Part shown: positions 1-3,982 of the stretch, piece by piece
Numbering within the stretch: the stretch's first letter is position 1
Layout: each line of letters starts with the position of its first letter
DNA from: Clostridia bacterium
GTDB taxonomy: Bacteria > Bacillota_E > RBS10-35 > JAJYVN01
DNA length: 5,409 nucleotides
Direction of reading: 5' to 3'
Assembly: GCA_027335515.1 (NCBI GenBank)
Contig: DAHWHT010000150.1
Location: 1 to 5,409 of the forward strand
Made by a program: the position numbers and the translations under genes
The notes under the pieces: model-generated
The model's input: only the letters and a program-made list of their open reading frames with translations
Told to the model about the DNA's origin: nothing
The model's database searches: none

Positions 1-198
1 GAGCCCGCCGGCGGCGGGGGCGGCGAAGTAGGCGGCGATGGCCGGCGGACCCAGTCCGTGGTCGTGCACCAGCCACAGGGCGATAAGCGGCACGATCATG
101 CCCTGGCTCACGCCATGCACCGCGAGCGCCAGCGCGATCGGCGACAGGGAACGGTCGCGCAGGATGTCGAGGATCTGTGCGCCGAGGCGAGGTGGCAT
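1..198 (-). CDS. N-terminal part of a putative MFS-type membrane transporter (partial)
   Basis: The minus strand is open from an ATG at 198 to the left edge, giving 66 residues; the rest of the gene lies outside the window. The peptide starts with about 18 mostly polar residues containing several Arg (MPPRLGAQILDILRDRSLSP). A hydrophobic span follows at about residues 20-44, broken by HGVSQGM and followed by a short HDHGLGPPAI loop. A second hydrophobic stretch (AAYFAAPAAGGL) begins at about residue 54. A basic N-terminus, a first helix with small residues and a Gly/Pro-containing loop before helix 2 is the usual start of major facilitator superfamily transporters, so a transport role in the inner membrane is inferred. 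Substrate cannot be judged. Another multi-span membrane protein family is possible. The gene is divergent from the Dabb gene. It has no clear Shine-Dalgarno sequence, and a possible extended -10 motif lies almost directly in front of the ATG. Confidence 0.6.
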   Translation of the reverse strand, partial: MPPRLGAQILDILRDRSLSPIALALAVHGVSQGMIVPLIALWLVHDHGLGPPAIAAYFAAPAAGGL

Positions 199-205
199 GG
201 GATGC

Positions 206-214
206 AGTGTAGCA
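206..214 (-). promoter_or_regulatory. Possible extended -10 promoter element for the putative transporter gene
   Basis: On the minus strand the sequence reads TGCTACACT, matching the extended -10 pattern TGnTAnnnT. It sits only seven bases before the ATG at 198. No good -35 hexamer is visible; TTACCC at a 19-base spacing is the nearest. If the element is used, transcription would start at or next to the ATG and the mRNA would be leaderless or nearly so. This fits the absence of a Shine-Dalgarno sequence but is a weak prediction. Confidence 0.25.
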
Positions 215-261
215 CCGGAGGGCGGGCAGGGGGTAACGCCCGGGGGCGAGAACGGCCTGCC

Positions 262-268
262 AGGGGGG
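262..268 (+). promoter_or_regulatory. Shine-Dalgarno tract fixing the Dabb gene start
   Basis: AGGGGGG lies nine bases before the GTG at 278. It can pair with the CCUCC anti-Shine-Dalgarno core using one G-U wobble. It supports initiation at 278, giving MVEHLVV, rather than at the far upstream ATG at 38. Confidence 0.6.
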
Positions 269-277
269 TGCGCTCTG

Positions 278-571
278 GTGGTGGAGCATCTGGTGGTCCT
301 GCGCCTGCGGTCCGGTGTGGCCGAAGAGGACGTGGAGGCGTTGATCGGTGAACTGCGGGGGCTGGCGGCCGAGATTCCCGGGGTGATGGATCTGCAGTGC
401 GGGCGCAACTTCAGTCCGGCGCGCGCCCACGGGTATGATATCGGCCTGCGGGTGCGCTTTCCCGGCAAGAAGGAACTGGCCGCCTACGGGCCGCACCCGG
501 CGCACCAGCGGGTGCTGGAACGCATCGGTCAGCTGTGCGCCGACGTATTGGCGATCGATTTCGAGGTTTGA
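278..571 (+). CDS. Dabb family protein (stress-responsive A/B barrel domain)
   Basis: This 97-residue protein matches the Dabb (stress-responsive alpha/beta barrel) family along its whole length. It has the MVEHLVVLRL first strand and a charged helix at about residues 16-31 (EEDVEALIGELRGLAAEI). The conserved IPGV segment is followed by a CGRNFSP strand, GYDIGLRVRF, then YGPHPAHQ and a closing VLAIDFEV strand. The family forms dimeric ferredoxin-like barrels. Members have varied or unknown roles, from stress-induced plant proteins to polyketide cyclisation, so no reaction is assigned. No signal peptide is visible, so it is probably cytoplasmic. The GTG at 278 is chosen because it gives the family's usual MVEH start and length and has a well-placed G-rich Shine-Dalgarno tract. 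The reading frame runs open upstream to 38, but that part is low-complexity, unlike the family, and overlaps the transporter gene. The last 43 bases overlap the end of the signal peptidase gene on the other strand. No terminator hairpin is evident downstream. Confidence 0.88.
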   Translation: MVEHLVVLRLRSGVAEEDVEALIGELRGLAAEIPGVMDLQCGRNFSPARAHGYDIGLRVRFPGKKELAAYGPHPAHQRVLERIGQLCADVLAIDFEV

Positions 572-1194
572 GGACCCGCGGCGGCCGTCCGCAACGGCGC
601 CTGCGCGGTGCTGATGGCGCGCAGATCGCGCAGTGGCCACCAGACGGCCAGGGCGCGGCCGGCAATCGCCGATTCCGCCACCGGGCCGAACACCCGGCTA
701 TCGGTGCTGTCCGTGCGGTGATCCCCCAGCACAAAGACGTCCCCGGCCGGTACGGTCGTCGGGCCCATGGAGGAGTGCCCCCGGAAGCCGGGCGCAACGT
801 AGGGTTCGTGCTGCAGGCGCCCGTTGACGTACACGCGTCCATCGCGGATCGCCACCGTGGCCGGACCGACGGCGATCACCCGTTTGACGAAGTCCGCGCT
901 GGAGGGGATGGGCGGTTGAAACACGACCACCTCGCCCGGTCGGGGCGGTCCGAAGAGGAAGGCGCAACGCAGCGCCAGGACCCGTTCTCCCGTATACAGC
1001 GTCGGCTGCATGGAGGGGCCGTCGACGGTATAGGTTGAAAGGACGAAGTGCCGCACGGCCAAGGCGACCAGCACGGCGACCACCAGGGTGCGCACACTGG
1101 CCCACAACTCCGCCGCAGAGGCGCGGCCCGCGCGGACCGCGTCCGCCGGCGTGGACAGGCTGCCGCCTTCCGGTGGCGGGGGCGGAGGCGTCAC
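529..1194 (-). CDS. lepB: Signal peptidase I (leader peptidase)
   Basis: This 221-residue membrane-anchored serine/lysine protease cleaves signal peptides from exported preproteins on the outer face of the inner membrane. It has one membrane span at about residues 35-53 (VRTLVVAVLVALAVRHFVL). Box B follows with VDGPSMQPTL, containing nucleophile Ser61. Box D is FVKRVIAVG with general base Lys104, and box E is GDHRTDSTDSR at 157-167. The E. coli enzyme has two spans and 324 residues, so this is the shorter single-anchor architecture. The GTG start is chosen because it overlaps the stop of the upstream 34-residue gene (GTGA) and no earlier plausible start exists. Its own Shine-Dalgarno candidate (AGGAAGG, 15 bases upstream) is distant, consistent with coupled translation. 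Oddities: the N-terminus carries six consecutive prolines (residues 3-8); the PGD that usually follows the box D KRVI is replaced by GPA; and about 25 residues after WWPLRDLRAIST run antisense into the Dabb gene. Confidence 0.93.
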   Translation of the reverse strand: MTPPPPPPEGGSLSTPADAVRAGRASAAELWASVRTLVVAVLVALAVRHFVLSTYTVDGPSMQPTLYTGERVLALRCAFLFGPPRPGEVVVFQPPIPSSADFVKRVIAVGPATVAIRDGRVYVNGRLQHEPYVAPGFRGHSSMGPTTVPAGDVFVLGDHRTDSTDSRVFGPVAESAIAGRALAVWWPLRDLRAISTAQAPLRTAAAGPQTSKSIANTSAHS

Positions 1195-1295
1195 TGGTCG
1201 TTCGGGCCGCCTTCCTGGTGACCAAACCACGGCGGGCTGACCAGGAAAAACACGATGCCGAGCGCGCCGATGCCCAGCAGGATTGCCTCTGCCAC
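1191..1295 (-). CDS. 34-residue single-span membrane peptide, coupled to signal peptidase I
   Basis: I do not recognise a family. The peptide starts MAEAILLGIGALGIVFFLVS and continues PPWFGHQEGGPNDQ. It has a hydrophobic segment at about residues 4-19 with a small-residue GxGxxG pattern, then a PPW turn and a polar, mildly acidic C-terminal tail. The length and hydrophobicity suggest a single transmembrane anchor; orientation is not determined. The GTG start is preceded at eight bases by a seven-G tract that can serve as a Shine-Dalgarno sequence. The TGA stop overlaps the GTG start of the signal peptidase gene, a classic coupling arrangement. Either the peptide works with the peptidase in the membrane, or the frame mainly serves as a translated leader that delivers ribosomes to it. 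It is the first gene of the pair, with a candidate promoter about 50 bases upstream. There is no earlier in-frame start near it. Confidence 0.62.
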   Translation of the reverse strand: MAEAILLGIGALGIVFFLVSPPWFGHQEGGPNDQ

Positions 1296-1303
1296 GCCTG
1301 CAT

Positions 1304-1310
1304 CCCCCCC
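1304..1310 (-). promoter_or_regulatory. G-tract Shine-Dalgarno sequence of the 34-residue gene
   Basis: Seven consecutive G on the minus strand lie eight bases before the GTG at 1295. This spacing favours the GTG-started small gene over the ATG at 1303, which directly abuts the tract and opens a different, Ser/Arg-rich frame. Confidence 0.5.
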
Positions 1311-1340
1311 GGGGTGCGTGTAGCCCGTCCCCGTGACGCC

Positions 1341-1349
1341 AGCATACCA
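1341..1349 (-). promoter_or_regulatory. Candidate extended -10 promoter for the small peptide and signal peptidase genes
   Basis: The minus strand reads TGGTATGCT, fitting the extended -10 pattern TGnTATnnT, with TATGCT matching four of six consensus bases. Transcription would begin at roughly 1336, leaving a leader of about 40 bases that includes the G-tract Shine-Dalgarno. No convincing -35 hexamer is seen at 17 bases, which is tolerable for extended -10 promoters. Confidence 0.35.
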
Positions 1350-1438
1350 CGTGTGTGCGCTCCGGGCCGCTTCCTGGATACGCTTGCCCTGGGGCGCGGG
1401 GCGGCGCAAGATTGGGCTATCTTCCAATGGTCGCGACC

Positions 1439-1449
1439 GGGGGGGAGAG
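1439..1449 (+). promoter_or_regulatory. Shine-Dalgarno tract fixing the GAF-EAL gene start
   Basis: GGGGGGGAGAG ends five bases before the GTG at 1455; its GGGGGAG part is seven bases away. It supports initiation there rather than at 1035, from which the frame is open but runs antisense through the signal peptidase gene. Confidence 0.6.
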
Positions 1450-1454
1450 CGGCG

Positions 1455-2744
1455 GTGGTCCTGCGCAAGGTGCGGGTGCGGCGGCCGGCCGCTGCGGGGC
1501 CGCGTCGCGGTGGGGCGGCGCCGGTCGCGTTGCTGCGCGAGCTGCGCCTTTTGCGCCTCGCCTGCGGGGATGCCCCGCCGCGCCGCCTGGCCCGGGCGCT
1601 GCTGGAGTGGATCGAGGCGGTGCTGCCCGGGTCCCCGTGCGAGGTGCTGGTCGGTGACCCGGGTGCCGGCTACCTGGAGGTCGTCGGTACCCGGGGTTTC
1701 CGGGCCGAGCGCGGCCTGGGCTGTCGCATCCCGATCGGCGTCGGTATCACCGGAGCCGCCGCCCGCCAAGCCCGCACGGTTTGGGTTGCCGATGTGGCCC
1801 ACGACCCCCGCTACATCCCCGGGGTGCCCGGGGCCCGCTGGGAGCTGGCCGTACCCCTGTTGCTCGGGCGGCGCGTGGTCGGTGTCATTGATCTGGAGGG
1901 CGGCCGGGCGCGGCGTCCGAGCCTCCGCCAGCGGTTGCGGCTCGCGCGCCTGGCGGCCGTCGTCGCACCGGGGTTCGGCCGCGCCCTGCCGATGGCGCCG
2001 CCGCAGCCCCTGCGGCTGCAGGCGCTTGCGGGGCGCGCTCCGACGCCGCGTCCGGATCCGGAGCCGGTGGAGGCGCGGCGGCTGCTGGCAGAGCGGCGGC
2101 TCTCCGTACGCCTGGAACCGATGGGTACCCTGGACGCAGAACGGCGCGTCGTGGGGTATGAGGCGCAGGTGCTGGGGCCGGGCGGCGCGCTCACGACCGA
2201 CGGCGGCGATCCGGCTGCGGCCGCCGCCGTGGACCTGGTCCGGCTGGAGGCCGCCCTGGGGGCGTGGCGCGTCGGTATGGGCGTGCTGTTTTGCGATGTG
2301 CACGCCGCCGCCCTGCGCCGCGCCGGTTTCCTGGCCGCGGCGGCGGCGCTGGCGCGGCGCTTTGGTGTGGCGGGCGGCGGCCTGGTCTTGGAATTGAACG
2401 CCGCACAGGGACTGTCCGAGGTGCTGCGCCGGGCCGAGCGCGGCCCGGGAGGCGTGCTGCTGGCTGTAGACCACTTTGGCGCCAGCGGTGGAGCGCAGGC
2501 CCTGGTGGAACTGCAGCCGGCGTACGTCAAGCTGGCGGCGTCCCTGATCCGCGGCGTGGAGCGCGATTTTGGCCGCCGCACCTACATCGAGTCCCTTTGC
2601 TACTACACTCGGCGTACGGGTGCCCAGGCGGTCGCCCTGGGGGTGGCCACGCCGGCGGAGCGGGCGGCGCTGCGCCAGTGCGGGGTGACCCTCGGCCAGG
2701 GCATGGCGTTCGGGCCGCCGCTGGCGCCGGAGGGTCTGGCGTAG
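1455..2744 (+). CDS. GAF domain protein with a degenerate, probably inactive EAL domain
   Basis: The product is 429 residues. After a basic N-terminus, a GAF domain spans about residues 28-173, best seen in IPIGVGITGAAARQ, then VWVADVAHDPRY and LAVPLLLGRRVVGVIDLEG at 131-149. A Pro/Ala/Arg linker leads to an EAL fold at about 206-425. Its landmarks are GYEAQ (Glu236, EAL itself changed to EAQ), FCDVHAAAL (Asp281 for the usual Asn), LELNA (Glu313), VDHFG (Asp339, His340), PAYVKL (Lys359), ALGVAT for AEGVET, and TLGQGMAFGPPL. Active EAL enzymes hydrolyse c-di-GMP to pGpG using two metal ions. Here four of the conserved active-site positions are kept (Glu236, Glu313, Asp339, Lys359) and four are lost, so catalysis is unlikely. 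A role as c-di-GMP effector or protein-interaction module, controlled by a GAF ligand, is inferred. No membrane span is visible. The serine hydrolase gene begins 32 bases after its stop. Confidence 0.85.
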   Translation: MVLRKVRVRRPAAAGPRRGGAAPVALLRELRLLRLACGDAPPRRLARALLEWIEAVLPGSPCEVLVGDPGAGYLEVVGTRGFRAERGLGCRIPIGVGITGAAARQARTVWVADVAHDPRYIPGVPGARWELAVPLLLGRRVVGVIDLEGGRARRPSLRQRLRLARLAAVVAPGFGRALPMAPPQPLRLQALAGRAPTPRPDPEPVEARRLLAERRLSVRLEPMGTLDAERRVVGYEAQVLGPGGALTTDGGDPAAAAAVDLVRLEAALGAWRVGMGVLFCDVHAAALRRAGFLAAAAALARRFGVAGGGLVLELNAAQGLSEVLRRAERGPGGVLLAVDHFGASGGAQALVELQPAYVKLAASLIRGVERDFGRRTYIESLCYYTRRTGAQAVALGVATPAERAALRQCGVTLGQGMAFGPPLAPEGLA

Positions 2745-2763
2745 GTCGCACGGCCCGTGGAGC

Positions 2764-2770
2764 AGGGGGG
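2764..2770 (+). promoter_or_regulatory. Shine-Dalgarno tract fixing the serine hydrolase start
   Basis: AGGGGGG lies six bases before the GTG at 2777. It sets the start there instead of at the in-frame upstream codon at 2264, which would force a long out-of-frame overlap with the GAF-EAL gene. Confidence 0.6.
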
Positions 2771-2776
2771 ACGGGC

Positions 2777-3952
2777 GTGCGTTTTGGATCGGCCGCCGAT
2801 GCGGGATTCGCGCCGGAGCGTCTGGAGCAGGCGTGGGAGGTGCTGCGGCGCAGCACCGGCACGGCGTCGGTGCCGGCCGCCGTGGCCGCGGTGGGGCGCG
2901 GCGGCGTGGCGGTGGAACCGCGCGCCTTTGGCTGGGCGGTCTACGACCCGCCGGCCGAGCGCGTCCCCGCCGCGGTCGACACGCTCTTTGACCTGGCGTC
3001 GCTGACCAAGGTGGTCGGCACGGCGACCGCCGCCTGGCGGTTGATCGAGCGTGGTTCGCTGCGCCTGGGGCTGCGGCTGGAAGAGGTTCTGGAGGGGTTT
3101 GGGACGCCGGCCCCCGGGGAGGCCCCCGATTGGCGCCGCCGGGTGACCGTGCGCCACCTGTTGACCCATACCTCCGGCCTCCCGGCCGGGTTCGATCTGC
3201 GCCGCGTCGCGGGCGGCCGGGAGCAACGGCTGGCCGCCGCCCGGCGCGTGCCGCTGGCCGCCCCACCCGGGGAGCGGATGGTATACAGCGACATCGGCTT
3301 CATCCTCCTGGCCGCCGCCGTCGAGGAGGTGGCGGGGATGCCCCTGGACGCCTTTTGCCAGGCGGAGATCTTTGGACCGCTCGGCATGCGGGATACCGGC
3401 TGGAACCCCCCGGCGGCTGCGGTTGCCCGCACCGCCGCCACCGAGTGGGCCGAGGACCGGGGCCCCCAGCCGGCCGGGTACCTGCGCGGCGTGGTGCACG
3501 ATGAAAACGCCCGGTCGCTCGGCGGGGTGGCGGGCCATGCCGGCCTGTTCGCCACGGTGGGTGATCTGGCACGGTTTGCGGATATGCTGCGGGCCGGCGG
3601 ACTGGGCGGTGCGCCGACGGGCGGCGCGCCGATCCGCATCCTTTCTGCGGCGGCCGTGGCGCGCATGACGGCCCCGGCCGTGGTGCGCGAAGACGATTGC
3701 CGCACCCTCGGTTGGCAGGGCGCCGGGCGGCAGGGTGCTCCCTGCGGCGACCTCTGGACGAAGCGGGTCTTTGGCCATACCGGCTTCACCGGCACCTGCC
3801 TTTGGATCGACCCCGGCCACGATCTTTGGGCGGTGCTCCTGACCAACGGGGTGCACATGGGCCGCGCCCTCGGCCTGGCGGCCATGCCTGCCCTGCGGGC
3901 CGGTTTCCACAACGCCCTCGTGGCGGCCGTGGACGGGCCCGCGGCCGGCTGA
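2777..3952 (+). CDS. Serine hydrolase of the class C beta-lactamase / penicillin-binding protein-like family
   Basis: The 391-residue protein carries the three signature motifs of the beta-lactamase (S12-like) superfamily in order. These are S-x-x-K as Ser75-Leu-Thr-Lys78 in FDLASLTKVVG, Tyr170-Ser-Asp172 in the YxN position within MVYSDIGFILL, and His334-Thr-Gly336 in the KTG/HxG position within FGHTGFTGT. Other family landmarks are VTVRHLLTHTSGLP at 123-136, IFGPLGMRDTGW at 198-209 and GGVAGHAGLFATVGDLARFA at 249-268. Ser75 is the expected acyl-enzyme nucleophile. Members include D-amino-acid peptidases, esterases and lactamases, and the sequence does not decide between them. No signal peptide is visible on the short N-terminus (MRFGSAADAGFAPERLEQAW), so a cytoplasmic location is inferred. 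That is unusual for a beta-lactamase but common for esterase-like or peptidoglycan-recycling relatives. The gene probably shares a transcript with the GAF-EAL gene. Its stop codon lies inside a long hairpin shared with the convergent sulfatase. Confidence 0.88.
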   Translation: MRFGSAADAGFAPERLEQAWEVLRRSTGTASVPAAVAAVGRGGVAVEPRAFGWAVYDPPAERVPAAVDTLFDLASLTKVVGTATAAWRLIERGSLRLGLRLEEVLEGFGTPAPGEAPDWRRRVTVRHLLTHTSGLPAGFDLRRVAGGREQRLAAARRVPLAAPPGERMVYSDIGFILLAAAVEEVAGMPLDAFCQAEIFGPLGMRDTGWNPPAAAVARTAATEWAEDRGPQPAGYLRGVVHDENARSLGGVAGHAGLFATVGDLARFADMLRAGGLGGAPTGGAPIRILSAAAVARMTAPAVVREDDCRTLGWQGAGRQGAPCGDLWTKRVFGHTGFTGTCLWIDPGHDLWAVLLTNGVHMGRALGLAAMPALRAGFHNALVAAVDGPAAG

Positions 3953-3978
3953 CGCGAGTCGCCGCCCGCGGGCCCGTC
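3932..3978. terminator. Long GC-rich hairpin between convergent genes, possible bidirectional terminator
   Basis: A 13-base perfect inverted repeat, GACGGGCCCGCGG (3932-3944) and its complement (3966-3978), encloses a further stem: 3946-3949 with 3961-3964, then 3951-3953 with 3958-3960. The apex is a GCGA (GNRA-type) tetraloop at 3954-3957. That makes about 20 base pairs with one mismatch (3945/3965) and one bulged base (3950). It contains the serine hydrolase stop and ends four bases before the sulfatase stop. Neither side has a T-tract, so it is not a textbook intrinsic terminator. It could still stall polymerase or protect both 3' ends. Confidence 0.5.
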
Positions 3979-3982
3979 GGGT

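Larger units (their letters stand above)
1296..1454. other. Divergent intergenic region between the signal peptidase pair and the GAF-EAL gene
   Basis: This 159-base segment lies between outward-facing genes and should hold both promoters. On the minus strand it contains the extended -10 candidate at 1341-1349. On the plus strand only weak matches are seen: TTGCCC at 1384-1389 with CAAGAT 17 bases later, and TATCTT at 1418-1423 without a -35. A CACGTG palindrome overlaps the upstream edge of the minus-strand candidate, but no repeated operator is evident. Confidence 0.5.

Noticed and set aside
224..246. GGGCG / CGCCC inverted repeat between the transporter and Dabb genes
   Set aside because: The five-base arms are expected by chance in DNA this GC-rich, and no operator symmetry extends beyond them.
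38..277. Upstream extension of the Dabb frame to an ATG at 38
   Set aside because: It would overlap the transporter gene, its translation is unlike the family, and the GTG at 278 has a Shine-Dalgarno tract and gives the canonical MVEH start.
572..620. Terminator hairpin after the Dabb gene
   Set aside because: Only short imperfect GGAC/GTCC pairings are present, there is no T-tract, and the segment lies in signal peptidase coding sequence.
1301..1303. ATG on the minus strand as the start of a different small protein
   Set aside because: It directly abuts the G-tract with no spacing, and the resulting frame is Ser/Arg/Trp-rich and runs out of frame through the signal peptidase gene.
1384..1423. 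Sigma-70 promoter for the GAF-EAL gene (TTGCCC with CAAGAT, or TATCTT)
   Set aside because: Each -10 candidate matches poorly or lacks a -35 at proper spacing, so the evidence does not exceed chance.
1035..1454. Upstream extension of the GAF-EAL frame
   Set aside because: It runs antisense through the signal peptidase and small-peptide genes and is Arg/Pro-rich without domain character.
2264..2776. Upstream extension of the serine hydrolase frame
   Set aside because: It lies in another frame within the EAL-coding region, is Gly/Arg-rich, and would make the protein far longer than the family.
1191..3266. A 691-codon open frame on the minus strand, antisense to the GAF-EAL and serine hydrolase genes
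   Set aside because: It has Arg/Pro/Gln-rich low-complexity translation without domains, is opposite well-supported genes, and reflects the scarcity of stops in GC-rich DNA. Only its last 34 codons, preceded by their own GTG and Shine-Dalgarno, are kept.
2603..3910. A 435-codon open frame on the minus strand opposite the serine hydrolase
   Set aside because: The translation is low-complexity and has no recognisable motif, while the plus strand carries all three catalytic motifs of a known family.
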